A DNA stretch of 64,000 nt from Mycobacterium sp. URHD0025. GTDB lineage: Bacteria > Actinomycetota > Actinomycetes > Mycobacteriales > Mycobacteriaceae. Each line of letters begins with the position of its first letter. The first letter of the stretch is position 1. The position numbers and the translations under genes were made by a program. The notes beneath the pieces are model-generated. The model did not search any database, was not told the origin of the DNA, and saw only the letters and a program-made list of their open reading frames with translations. The stretch covers positions 334,205-398,204 of the forward strand of contig NZ_KE384491.1 in NCBI RefSeq assembly GCF_000426065.1, read 5' to 3'. Positions 49,066-57,749 of the stretch are shown here, in pieces.

Positions 49066-51296
49066 GCCTTGTCCAGGTATTCGACGCGGTCGGTGTCGAC
49101 GAACTGGGCCGCCAGAAGCGCCATCCCGGGATCGTCAGGCCGTTTCTCATACAGCGACTCGCAGAACTCCCGGGCATCGGTGATCACACCCAGGTGATCG
49201 GCGAGCGACAGAAAACGCAGATTGATGGTGCGCCCGGACTGGTTGAGCCCCAGCACATCCCCCTCACGGCGCTCCCGCAGATCGAGATCGGCCAGGGCGA
49301 ACCCGTCGAGCGTGGCGGCGACGGCCTTGATCCGTTCGCCGGCCTTCGAGGTCTCCGGCAGCCGGGTGGCGAGCAGACACAGGCTGGGGTGCTGACCGCG
49401 ACCGATCCTGCCGCGCAGCTGATGAAGCTGGCTGATCCCGAAACGGTCGGAATCCATCACCACCATGACGGTCGCATTGGGGACGTCGACGCCGACCTCG
49501 ATCACCGTGGTGCACACCAGAACGTCGATCTCTCCCGCGCGAAACGCGCCCATGACCAGGTCCTTGTCCTCCCCGGACAGCCGGCCGTGCATGAGGCCGA
49601 GCCGCAACCCTGCCAACGGTCCCGCGCTGAGTCGGTCGAACAGTTCGAGGACCGTGACCGGTGGGGGGCCGCCCTCGCCACCGTTGTTGTCCTTGGACTT
49701 GTCCGACTCGTCGATGCGCGAGGCCACCACGTAGGCCTGGCGTCCGGCGCCGACTTCCTCCCGGATCCGGGCCCACGCCCGGTCGAGCCACGTCGGCTTC
49801 TGCGTGACGAAGATGGTGTTGGTGGTGATGGGCTGGCGACCCCGGGGTAGCTCGCGCAGCGTCGAGGTTTCCAGGTCACCGTAGACGGTCAGTGCCACGG
49901 TGCGCGGAATCGGCGTCGCGGTCATCACCAGCAGATGAGGGGTCACTCCGTCACGTGCCTTGGCGCGCAGGGTATCCCGCTGTTCCACCCCGAATCGGTG
50001 TTGCTCGTCAACCACGACCATCCCGAGGTTGTGGAACTCGACCGCCTCCTGCAGCAGTGCGTGGGTACCGATGACGATGCCCGCCGCGCCGGAGGCCACT
50101 TCGCCGCGAACCTCCCGCTTCTGCTGCGGCGTCATGGAACCGGTCAGCAACGCAACCCGGGTACCGTGCTCGGCCCCACCGAGTTGGCCTGCCATGGCCA
50201 GCGGCCCCAGGACATCGCGGACCGACCGGGCATGCTGGGCGGCAAGCACTTCCGTCGGCGCCAGCAGCGCACACTGGTAGCCGGCGTCGACCATCTGCAA
50301 CATGGCCAACACCGAGACGATCGTCTTGCCCGACCCGACCTCGCCCTGCAGCATCCGGTTCATCGGGCGCGTCGCGGCCAGTTCGTCCGAGATCACGTCG
50401 AGCACCTCGGCCTGGCCCTGCGTGAGCGCAAACGGCAGGCGGGTCGCCATCTCGGCGGCAAGCCCGTTGTTCCTGCGCACCGCAACGGGCCCGGATTCGC
50501 TCAGCTCGCCGTAACGCCGTGCCACCAGACCCCATTGCAGCCCGATCGCCTCGTCGTAGGTCAACCGCTCCATTGCCCGATCCCGGTCGGCCGAGTTCTC
50601 GGCCAGGTGGATGGCCCGGAGCGCCTCGTCCTCGCTCATCAGATCCCGCTCGCGCACAAAGGATTCCGGAAGCGGATCCGGGACGGGATCGAGCACGTCC
50701 AACACCTGACGCACGCAGGCGTAGATGTCCCAGCTCTGCACCTTGGCGCTGGCCGGATAAATCGGGAAGAAGTCCCGCTCGAACGCCGACAGCAATTCGT
50801 CACCAGTCGCCCCTGAGCTGGTGGCGATCGCCTTCATCGCCTTGCTACCGGGGGTCTTGCCGGTCGGGGAATCCAGCACCAGATAGGCCGGGTGCGTCAA
50901 TTGCATTGTGCCCTTGAAGAATCCAACCTCCCCCGACAGCATGATCCGGGTACCGGTGGGCAGTTGATCGATCATCCAGCCGGCGTTGAAGAACGTGGCG
51001 GTCACCTTGGGCCGGTGTTCTCCCAACGTGACGCGCAGCCATTTGCGGGCACGCTTGCCGGGTTGGCTGCGCATCAGACCGTCTTTGGTGTCGGTCACCA
51101 CGTCGACGAACGTGACGTGCTCACCTTCCTCGAGGTCGAGGGCGTCGTCCTCACCACGTACCGACATGCCCTCGCTGTACTTGCGCGGATAGTGGCGCAG
51201 CAGGTCGTTGACAGTCCGCAGACCGAAATTGTCGAAGAGCTTGTCCGCGCCCTTCTTGCCGAGGATGAAGTCCAGCCGGTCGCCGAGGGTGGCCAC
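49062..51296 (-). CDS. recG: ATP-dependent DNA helicase RecG
   Basis: RecG (744 residues) remodels stalled replication forks and Holliday junctions. It has the wedge (OB) domain in the first 250 residues, helicase motifs G-E-V-G-S-G-K-T (I), V-V-D-E-Q-H-R-F-G (II), M-T-A-T-P-I-P-R-T (III), and the C-terminal helicase lobe with Q-L-H-Q-L-R-G-R-I-G-R-G (VI). GTG 51296 overlaps the DAK2 stop TAG by one base (TAGTG). Confidence 0.97.
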   Translation of the reverse strand: MATLGDRLDFILGKKGADKLFDNFGLRTVNDLLRHYPRKYSEGMSVRGEDDALDLEEGEHVTFVDVVTDTKDGLMRSQPGKRARKWLRVTLGEHRPKVTATFFNAGWMIDQLPTGTRIMLSGEVGFFKGTMQLTHPAYLVLDSPTGKTPGSKAMKAIATSSGATGDELLSAFERDFFPIYPASAKVQSWDIYACVRQVLDVLDPVPDPLPESFVRERDLMSEDEALRAIHLAENSADRDRAMERLTYDEAIGLQWGLVARRYGELSESGPVAVRRNNGLAAEMATRLPFALTQGQAEVLDVISDELAATRPMNRMLQGEVGSGKTIVSVLAMLQMVDAGYQCALLAPTEVLAAQHARSVRDVLGPLAMAGQLGGAEHGTRVALLTGSMTPQQKREVRGEVASGAAGIVIGTHALLQEAVEFHNLGMVVVDEQHRFGVEQRDTLRAKARDGVTPHLLVMTATPIPRTVALTVYGDLETSTLRELPRGRQPITTNTIFVTQKPTWLDRAWARIREEVGAGRQAYVVASRIDESDKSKDNNGGEGGPPPVTVLELFDRLSAGPLAGLRLGLMHGRLSGEDKDLVMGAFRAGEIDVLVCTTVIEVGVDVPNATVMVVMDSDRFGISQLHQLRGRIGRGQHPSLCLLATRLPETSKAGERIKAVAATLDGFALADLDLRERREGDVLGLNQSGRTINLRFLSLADHLGVITDAREFCESLYEKRPDDPGMALLAAQFVDTDRVEYLDKA

Positions 51297-52936
51297 TACT
51301 CCACCCCGATCAGCAAGGCGTCGCCGCGGTGACCGGTGTGATAGGTGACCAGCTCGGCGCCGAGGTGCTCGCGGTGCACATGCGCCTGCAACGCCTCCCC
51401 CACGGCGCCATCCACACCCTCACCGGTCAGCACCGTGATCAGCTCGCCACCGGCCACCATCAACAGGTCGATCAACCCGGCGGCCGCCGCGGTGATATCG
51501 GGCCCGACGATCAACACCTCATCGCCGGCGATGCCGAGGCCGTCGCCCGGTTTACAACCGCCCGCCCAGGTCAAGGCCTCTTCGGTGGCGATCCGCACCG
51601 TGCCGTGCCGCGCGCCCGCGGCGGCTCGAGCCATCGTGTATCCGTCGTCGACCGCCTGCCGGCTCTCGTCGTGCACAGCCAGCGCGGCCAGTCCCTGCAC
51701 CATCGAACCCGCAGGCACCGGTACGACGTCGATGCCCCAGCCGATCGCGGCGGTGCAGCCGGCCACCAACTCCTCGGCGGCGACGTATCCGTTGGGCAAC
51801 ACCATCACCTGGGCGGCGCCCACGTCGATCAACGAACGCAGCAACTGTTGGGCGCTGATCGGCTCACCCTCCTCGGGCCGCAGCACATGCGCACCCTCCC
51901 CCGCGAAGAGTTCGACGCCGCCGTCCCCGTCGACGACGGCCAGCACCGCCCGTTCCCGGGCCCAGCCACCGGCGGACCTCAGGCCCGGAGCGCCGGTCAG
52001 CGCCGTGATCTGGATGCGGTTCAGCGACCCGACCGCGAGCCCGGCCTCGACCGCCGCGCCGGCGTCGTCCACATGGACGTGCACCGAATACTGATCACTT
52101 CCCGAGGCGGCGATGGCCACCGACTCACCCATCTGCTCCAGCGTCGCGCGCAATCCCTCGACAGCGGAGGCGCCGCATCCGGTCAGCAGGTACATGACCT
52201 CGAACTGCGGCGGCGCCTCGGTGGCGGCGAGGTCCGCGGCCGCCGAAACCGCTTGCGGAGAGGCAGGGGCGTAGACCGGCCTGCGGGGCGCATGGCCCAC
52301 CAGCGTCGCGGTCATCGCGTCGAGCAGAACGAGCAGGCCGCGGCCCCCGGAATCGACCACACCGGCCCTGGCCAGAACGTCGAGTTGCTGCGGAGTGCGA
52401 TCGAGGGCTGCCGACGCGGCGTCACCGGCTGCGGCCGCCGCATCGGCGACATCGCCGCCCTCGGCCGCACAATGCTCGGCAGCCTCTGCCGCGGCCTCCA
52501 GCACCGACACGATCGTGCCAGGCACAGGCGCGCCCATCGAGGTACCGGCCAGCGCCGCGGCGTGGCGAAGCGCCGCAGCGAACAGCGCGCCATCGACGGC
52601 GGGCAGGGCGCCGTCGCGCTGGGCCGCCGCGTTGGTGATCACCTCGGCCAGCCCGAGCAGAATCTGCGACAGGATCACCCCGGAGTTGCCCCGGGCGCCC
52701 TGCAAAGCGCCGGCCGCCAACGCGCTGGCCACCGCGGGGATGTCCTGATCGTCGCGCTCGGCTTTGACGTGCGCCCACGCCGAACGCATGGTGAACAGCA
52801 TGTTTGTCCCGGTGTCCGCATCGGCCACCGGGAAAACGTTGAGCTGGTTGATCTCGTCGGTGTGGATGATCAGGTCATCGACGGCAGCGTGGGCCCACGC
52901 CCGCAGCGCAGGGGCATCCAGCCGCCGTGCCGACAT
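51296..52936 (-). CDS. DAK2-domain protein, YloV/FakA-like
   Basis: The 546-residue protein has the DAK2 phosphate-transfer domain (N-V-F-P-V-A-D-A-D-T-G-T-N-M, and G-A-R-G-N-S-G-V-I-L-S), then a DegV-interacting C-terminal region. FakA proteins phosphorylate fatty acids bound to FakB; no fakB is here. M. tuberculosis H37Rv carries this gene split (Rv2974c/Rv2975c), whereas here it is one frame. ATG 52936 has a GGGAGG site. recG is immediately downstream. Confidence 0.92.
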   Translation of the reverse strand: MSARRLDAPALRAWAHAAVDDLIIHTDEINQLNVFPVADADTGTNMLFTMRSAWAHVKAERDDQDIPAVASALAAGALQGARGNSGVILSQILLGLAEVITNAAAQRDGALPAVDGALFAAALRHAAALAGTSMGAPVPGTIVSVLEAAAEAAEHCAAEGGDVADAAAAAGDAASAALDRTPQQLDVLARAGVVDSGGRGLLVLLDAMTATLVGHAPRRPVYAPASPQAVSAAADLAATEAPPQFEVMYLLTGCGASAVEGLRATLEQMGESVAIAASGSDQYSVHVHVDDAGAAVEAGLAVGSLNRIQITALTGAPGLRSAGGWARERAVLAVVDGDGGVELFAGEGAHVLRPEEGEPISAQQLLRSLIDVGAAQVMVLPNGYVAAEELVAGCTAAIGWGIDVVPVPAGSMVQGLAALAVHDESRQAVDDGYTMARAAAGARHGTVRIATEEALTWAGGCKPGDGLGIAGDEVLIVGPDITAAAAGLIDLLMVAGGELITVLTGEGVDGAVGEALQAHVHREHLGAELVTYHTGHRGDALLIGVE

Positions 52937-53095
52937 CGGACCTCCCAATCCCCGAATCAGATTCCCACCGAAACCCTGTGCGACCCGTGTGCGACGCGGT
53001 CACCGCCGTGGGCGCCAGCCTATCCACTGCCGGCGACAAACCCGATCAGAGCACCACTGCCTGTGGACAACCTGGAATGGTGTTCACGAGCCGTT

Positions 53096-53124
53096 TTGGC
53101 GATCCTCAGGGCTCCCGGTATTCT
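53096..53124 (+). promoter_or_regulatory. rpmB promoter candidate
   Basis: TTGGCG (53096-53101) and TATTCT (53119-53124) are separated by exactly 17 bp. Both fit vegetative mycobacterial promoters. The predicted leader to the rpmB ATG is about 75 nt and contains a GAGGAG site just before the start. The 269-bp region 52937-53205 holds nothing else I can name. Confidence 0.65.
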
Positions 53125-53205
53125 GATCAGGTTGTCGGGTCGAGCCCCGCCGTTCTACGGCGAGCGGGCCCAGCCCCCAAGTACTGATTTCGAGGAGTTG
53201 TTGAT

Positions 53206-53400
53206 ATGGCTGCCGTGTGCGATATCTGCGGAAAGGCGCCTGGCTTCGGCAAGTCGGTGTCGCACTCGCATCGGCGGACCAGCCGGCGCTGGGATCCGAA
53301 CATCCAGTCGGTGCGTACCGTGTCACGTCCGGGTGGCAACAAGCAGCGCGTGAACGCCTGCACCTCCTGCATCAAGGCCGGCAAGGTCTCGCGCGGCTGA
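53206..53400 (+). CDS. rpmB: 50S ribosomal protein L28, zinc-binding form
   Basis: This 64-residue protein has two CxxC pairs, C-D-I-C (residues 5-8) and C-T-S-C (56-59), making it the zinc-containing (C+) form. The L28 motif S-V-S-H-S-H-R-R-T-S-R-R-W is clear. Mycobacteria usually also carry a zinc-independent paralogue in a Zur-controlled set elsewhere. No Zur box is seen here. The gene is divergent from DAK2. Confidence 0.97.
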   Translation: MAAVCDICGKAPGFGKSVSHSHRRTSRRWDPNIQSVRTVSRPGGNKQRVNACTSCIKAGKVSRG

Positions 53401-53468
53401 CGTCGCGCGCCTGATCGGTGCGCGGCAGTCTTGTTTATCTGAGGTCACGGCGGGTACTTACTACCGTC

Positions 53469-53828
53469 ATGACCCCATGTCGTGCATCACATACACCGCT
53501 CTACGTGTTTGCTGCCGCACTCGCGGTCGGCTCGATGCTGACCGCGTGTGGCGGTAATACCTCCGGCAACGACACCACCACCTCGGAGACGCCTACGACG
53601 ACCGAGGCTCCGGTGACCTCGGAGGGGCCGGCGACTCGCACCGAAACCACGGTTATCGAAACCCCGGTGTCGCCCGCACCCGCATCGCCGTCGGCTCAGA
53701 TGCCCAGTCCTCCGACCGAGGGCGGCGGCGACGTCACCGTCCAGATTCCTTCACCGGGCATCCCGTCACCCCCGCCGATCCCGGCGCCGCCTGCGATCCC
53801 CGCCCCGCCCGCGGTTCCGATGCCCTGA
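53469..53828 (+). CDS. Pro/Thr-rich lipoprotein
   Basis: The 119-residue product has a signal peptide with lipobox M-L-T-A-C-G-G, then a long low-complexity region rich in Thr/Ser/Glu and finally Pro/Ala/Ile (P-A-P-P-A-I-P-A-P-P). I see no folded domain. It may extend from the membrane into the wall. A longer frame opens at 53418 but the ATG at 53469 sits at the proper distance from the hydrophobic core. Six bp separate it from the convergent ung stop. Confidence 0.8.
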   Translation: MTPCRASHTPLYVFAAALAVGSMLTACGGNTSGNDTTTSETPTTTEAPVTSEGPATRTETTVIETPVSPAPASPSAQMPSPPTEGGGDVTVQIPSPGIPSPPPIPAPPAIPAPPAVPMP

Positions 53829-53833
53829 CCGCG

Positions 53834-54571
53834 TCAGGGCAACCGCCAGTCGATCGGATCGACGCCCTTCTGCTGCAACAGTTCATTGGCCCGGCTGAAC
53901 GGGCGTGATCCGAAGAATCCCCGCGACGCCGACAACGGTGACGGATGCGGTGATTCGATCGTGGCGCAGTCGCCTTCGGCCAGAATCGGTTTCAGCGTCG
54001 ACGCATCACGGCCCCACAGCACCGCCACCATCGGCTGCTCCCGCGCGACCAAAGCCCGGATCGCACACTCGGTCACCGCTTCCCAGCCCTTGCCGCGGTG
54101 CGAGGCCGGAGTGCCCGGGGACACGGTCAGCACTCTGTTGAGCAACATCACCCCTTGTTCCGCCCACGGGGTGAGATCGCCGTTGGCAGGCTGCGGATAG
54201 CCGAGATCCTCGGAGTACTCGGTGAAGATGTTCGACAGGCTGCGCGGCAGCGGGCGCACGTCGGCACCGACCGAGAAACTGAGACCCACGGCGTGCCCCG
54301 GTGTGGGATACGGGTCCTGCCCGACGATGAGTACGCGCACCTTCTCGAACGGAAAGGTGAAGGCGCGCAGAACATTCTGGCCCGCGGGCAGATAGCGCCT
54401 GCCTGCGGTCAGTTCGTCGCGCAGGAACTGCCCCATCTGTGCGACCTGCACTCCGACCGGCTCCAGGGCGCGCGCCCAGCCGGCGTCGACGAGTTCGTCG
54501 AGGGGACGCGCACCCGTTGAACCGCCCGTCGCGTCCGCCGTAACTGTCTCGCTCCTCGCGTCCGTCGTCAT
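53834..54571 (-). CDS. ung: Uracil-DNA glycosylase, family 1
   Basis: Ung (245 residues) removes uracil from DNA. Motifs: V-G-Q-D-P-Y-P-T-P-G-H-A (water-activating Asp), L-L-N-R-V-L-T-V, and H-P-S-P-L-S (catalytic His). ATG 54571 is my choice; TTG 54607 is the only longer one. The extra N-terminus before R-P-L-D-E-L-V is Thr/Ala-rich and partly encoded by a 27-bp repeat, unlike other Ung proteins. Confidence 0.96.
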   Translation of the reverse strand: MTTDARSETVTADATGGSTGARPLDELVDAGWARALEPVGVQVAQMGQFLRDELTAGRRYLPAGQNVLRAFTFPFEKVRVLIVGQDPYPTPGHAVGLSFSVGADVRPLPRSLSNIFTEYSEDLGYPQPANGDLTPWAEQGVMLLNRVLTVSPGTPASHRGKGWEAVTECAIRALVAREQPMVAVLWGRDASTLKPILAEGDCATIESPHPSPLSASRGFFGSRPFSRANELLQQKGVDPIDWRLP

Positions 54572-54599
54572 CGTTTCGCCCCTCGCGTCCGCATCACGA
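54546..54599. repeat. 27-bp tandem repeat at the 5' end of ung
   Basis: Two imperfect copies begin at 54546 (GTCTCGCTCCTCGCGTCCG) and 54573 (GTTTCGCCCCTCGCGTCCG). The period is 27 bp, as in rnhB, and the core CTCGCGTCCG also occurs in the repeat at 9007. It spans the proposed start codon of ung and thereby alters or extends its N-terminus. Confidence 0.8.
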
Positions 54600-54619
54600 C
54601 AAACCAACCTAGCGTGCCA

Positions 54620-55603
54620 TCAGTCGAACGATTGCCATCCCGCACTGCCGCCCCACGGCGCGCCGTCGACGAGCACCTCGGCCGGGCTGTCGATCACCCG
54701 TCCGATGGCCCGCCAGCCTGGGGGAAGCACATCCGGGAATGTGGCAGCCAGCGGGTGGTCCTCACCGCCGCCCAGCACCCACTGCCACGGATCGGCTCCC
54801 ACGGCCGCGGCAGCCTCGGCGACCGCTTCTCGATCTCCGTCGAGAAGACCGCGAGCCACGTCGATGCCGACCCCGGACGCCGAGGCGATGTGGCCCAGAT
54901 CGGCGAGCAGGCCGTCGGACACGTCGGTCATCGAGGTGGCTCCGCCGGCGGCGGCGTGCGCACCCTGCCCGTAGGGCGGCTGCGGTGTCAGGTGTCGCTG
55001 CCGCAGTTCCGGGAATCCGTCGACTCCACGCTGCAGGAGCGCGTATCCGGCCGCCGAACGACCCAGCTCCCCCACCACAGCCACGGTGTCGCCGGGCCGG
55101 GCACCGCTGCGACACACCGGTTCCCGGCCACCGAGATCACCGAGGACCGTGACCGATATCACCCATTGCGGGGCACTCACCAGATCTCCGCCGGCGATGC
55201 TCGCGCCCAGCAGACGCGCCTCGTCCCACAGACCGTCGGCCAGTTCCGCCGCGGCGCCGACGGGGGTGTCCGACGGTGCGCCGAACGCCACCACGAATAC
55301 GGTGCTCCGCCCGCCCATGGCTTCGATGTCGGCGGCGTTCTGGGCGATGGCCTTGCGCCCGATGTCGTGCGGCGACGACCAGTCCAACCGGAAATGACGG
55401 TCCTGCACCAACATATCGGTGGAGACCACGATGCGGCCGTCGGCGGCCGTCACCACCGCCGCGTCGTCGCCCGGACCGAGAGTCACGGCGTCGGCTTGCG
55501 CGCGCCCGGCCACCAAGCGGTCGATGACGACGAATTCGCCGGCTCCCGCCAGGGTGTCGGCGTTGTCGTCACCGGGATCGTCGCCGATGGTCTCACCCGT
55601 CAT
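54620..55603 (-). CDS. thiL: Thiamine-monophosphate kinase
   Basis: ThiL (327 residues) phosphorylates thiamine monophosphate to the pyrophosphate cofactor. It shows G-P-G-D-D-A-A-V-V, S-T-D-M-L-V-Q-D-R-H-F and the A-Q-N-A-A-D-I-E-A-M-G-G signature, as in the PurM/ThiL fold. It ends 12 bp upstream of ung's proposed longer start. The ATG 55603 lies in CATATG and is divergent from the Lrp-like gene. Confidence 0.96.
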   Translation of the reverse strand: MTGETIGDDPGDDNADTLAGAGEFVVIDRLVAGRAQADAVTLGPGDDAAVVTAADGRIVVSTDMLVQDRHFRLDWSSPHDIGRKAIAQNAADIEAMGGRSTVFVVAFGAPSDTPVGAAAELADGLWDEARLLGASIAGGDLVSAPQWVISVTVLGDLGGREPVCRSGARPGDTVAVVGELGRSAAGYALLQRGVDGFPELRQRHLTPQPPYGQGAHAAAGGATSMTDVSDGLLADLGHIASASGVGIDVARGLLDGDREAVAEAAAAVGADPWQWVLGGGEDHPLAATFPDVLPPGWRAIGRVIDSPAEVLVDGAPWGGSAGWQSFD

Positions 55604-55709
55604 ATGGCCTCCTGCCGGTCGGCTGCCGCGTCCTGAACCCGGACCCGACCTGCGGTACGTTTGGTGCCTGCGGCCAGCAGTTTATGCAGCGAGATGGAGG
55701 AGACAGCCG

Positions 55710-55952
55710 GTGGTGGAGGCTTTTGTCCTGATCCAGACCGAGGTGGGCCGCGCCGAGGTCGTCGCAAAACAACTCGCCGGCCTGCCGGGCGTGGTGTCCG
55801 CGGAATACGTGACCGGGCCCTATGACGTGGTCTTGCGCATCAGTGCCGACACATTGACCGTGCTGCAGTCCGACGTGGTGCCCGCGGTGCAGCAGGTCCC
55901 CGGGATCACCCGGACGTTGACCTGCCCGATCGCCAACACGGGCCAGCCATAG
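55710..55952 (+). CDS. Stand-alone Lrp/AsnC ligand-binding domain protein
   Basis: This 80-residue protein is just the RAM/AsnC ligand-binding domain: V-E-A-F-V-L-I-Q-T-E-V-G-R-A-E-V-V, then G-P-Y-D-V-V-L-R-I. It has no DNA-binding helix-turn-helix. Such domains bind amino acids and assemble as dimers or octamers. GTG 55710 or GTG 55713 is preceded by GGAGGAG. It is divergent from thiL and precedes the DUF3515 gene by 10 bp. Confidence 0.9.
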   Translation: MVEAFVLIQTEVGRAEVVAKQLAGLPGVVSAEYVTGPYDVVLRISADTLTVLQSDVVPAVQQVPGITRTLTCPIANTGQP

Positions 55953-55962
55953 AGTTGGTGGT

Positions 55963-56541
55963 GTGACCGATTCGCATGCCGTCGACGGACCTCCCCGCGC
56001 CTTACTCATCGCGGCGGTCGTCGTCGCGGTCTCGGTGCTGATCACCGTCCTCGGCATCGCGGCGTCACGACAGCAGTCCCCTGACCAGCAGCCCGTCGCC
56101 ATCCCGGCGATCCCGGCGCCCCAGGCCGACAGCCAACAATGTCACGACCTGCTCAACGCGCTGCCCGAGCAACTCGGCGATTTCCGGCGCGCCCCGACCG
56201 TCGATCCGACGCCACCGGCCACCGCGGCCTGGCGCGCCGAGCCGGACACCGAGCCGGTCGTCCTGCGCTGCGGGCTGGAACGCCCTGCCGATTTCGTCGT
56301 GGGCACCCCACTGCAGGTGGTCGACGAGGTGCAGTGGTTCCGGGTGGGAGACACGGGCGTGGCCGGCCCGGGTGACGTCGCCGACGATCAGGCCCGCAGC
56401 ACCTGGTATGCGGTGGACCGCCCGGTGTACGTCGCGTTGACCCTGCCTGCCGGCTCCGGGCCGACACCCATCCAGCAGATCTCCGGTCAGGTCGCTCGCA
56501 CGATGCCGGCCCAGGCGCCGGCGCCGGCGCCGGCGCGCTGA
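55963..56541 (+). CDS. DUF3515 family membrane-anchored protein
   Basis: The 192-residue product has one N-terminal helix (A-L-L-I-A-A-V-V-V-A-V-S-V-L-I-T-V-L) and a DUF3515 domain with conserved Cys residues in Q-C-H-D-L-L and L-R-C-G-L-E-R-P, and W-F-R-V-G-D. It corresponds to Rv2980. The domain faces outward and its function is unknown. The C-terminus is a short A-P repeat. Confidence 0.9.
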   Translation: MTDSHAVDGPPRALLIAAVVVAVSVLITVLGIAASRQQSPDQQPVAIPAIPAPQADSQQCHDLLNALPEQLGDFRRAPTVDPTPPATAAWRAEPDTEPVVLRCGLERPADFVVGTPLQVVDEVQWFRVGDTGVAGPGDVADDQARSTWYAVDRPVYVALTLPAGSGPTPIQQISGQVARTMPAQAPAPAPAR

Positions 56542-56566
56542 AACGCTCCGTTACGTCGCCCGCGGA

Positions 56567-57688
56567 TCAGCGAAGGCCGGTGCCGCGCGCCAGTGCGGTC
56601 TCGACCATCGCGGTCAGCAATGTCGGGTAGTCGACGCCGCTGGCCGCCCACATCCGCGGGAACATCGAGATGGTGGTGAACCCCGGCATGGTGTTGATCT
56701 CGTTGATCACCGGGCCACCGTCGGTCAGGAAGAAGTCGACACGGGCCAGCCCCTGGCAGTCGATCGCGGTGAACGCGCGCACCGCCAGCCGGCGGACCTC
56801 CTCGGAAACGTCGTCGTCGATCTTGGCCGGCACATCCAATTCGGCCGCGTCGACGAGGTATTTGGTGGCGAAGTCGTAGAAACCGTCCTCGCGTCCGCGC
56901 ACTCCTGCCACCCGGATCTCGCCAACCGTGCTGGCTTCGACGCTGCCGTCGGGGAACTCGAGCACACCGCATTCCAGTTCGCGGCCCGGTACCGCGGCCT
57001 CGACGATGACCTTCGGGTCGTGGCGGCGGGCCAGTTCGATCGCCCCGGGCAGTTCGTCCCATGCCGCGACCCGGCTGACGCCGATCGACGAGCCGCCCCG
57101 CGCGGGCTTGACGAACACCGGCAGGCCGAGCCGTTCGCGGTGCTCCAGGTCCATGGTGGGCTGGTTGGGGCGCAGCACCACGAAGTCACCGATCGGCAGG
57201 CCCTCGGCGACCAACAGCTTCTTGGTGAACTCCTTGTCCATCCCGGCGGCGCTGGACAGCACGCCGGAGCCAACATAAGGAATCCCGGCCAACTCCAGCA
57301 GCCCCTGGATGGTGCCGTCCTCGCCGTAGGGACCGTGCAGCACCGGGAAAACCACGTCGACAGCGGCCAGCAGCTCACCGGGGCCGTTGCTCAGCGCCAG
57401 CAGCTGGCCGCTGCGGTTCGGGGCGGCGGGCAGCGCCAGCTCGGTTCCGGAAGTCTCTGTGACCTCGGGCAGCCGGCCGTCGGTGATCGCCAGCGTTTCG
57501 GGGCGTCCGTCCGTCAACATCCAGGAACCATCCGGGGTGATCCCGACGGCGATCACCTCGAACCGCTCGGGATCGAGATTGCGCAGGATGCTGCCGGCCG
57601 ACACGCAGGAGATCGCGTGCTCGGAGCTACGCCCGCCGTAGACGACGGCGACGCGGGTGCGGGATCCGGTCTGATTGCGGGCTGTCAC
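56567..57688 (-). CDS. ddl: D-alanine-D-alanine ligase
   Basis: Ddl (373 residues) makes D-Ala-D-Ala for peptidoglycan and is the target of D-cycloserine. It has the N-terminal Y-G-G-R-S-S-E-H and the ATP-grasp motifs K-P-A-R-G-G-S-S-I-G-V and the catalytic loop R-V-D-F-F-L ... I-N-E-I-N-T-M-P-G-F. GTG 57688 is the start. It may share a transcript with the PLP enzyme upstream, 61 bp away. Confidence 0.97.
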   Translation of the reverse strand: MTARNQTGSRTRVAVVYGGRSSEHAISCVSAGSILRNLDPERFEVIAVGITPDGSWMLTDGRPETLAITDGRLPEVTETSGTELALPAAPNRSGQLLALSNGPGELLAAVDVVFPVLHGPYGEDGTIQGLLELAGIPYVGSGVLSSAAGMDKEFTKKLLVAEGLPIGDFVVLRPNQPTMDLEHRERLGLPVFVKPARGGSSIGVSRVAAWDELPGAIELARRHDPKVIVEAAVPGRELECGVLEFPDGSVEASTVGEIRVAGVRGREDGFYDFATKYLVDAAELDVPAKIDDDVSEEVRRLAVRAFTAIDCQGLARVDFFLTDGGPVINEINTMPGFTTISMFPRMWAASGVDYPTLLTAMVETALARGTGLR

Positions 57689-57749
57689 AACCTAGAGAGG
57701 CTACCGCCCCGGTCGGTTCCTGCCTGTCGGCGCATCCCGACCTGGACTT

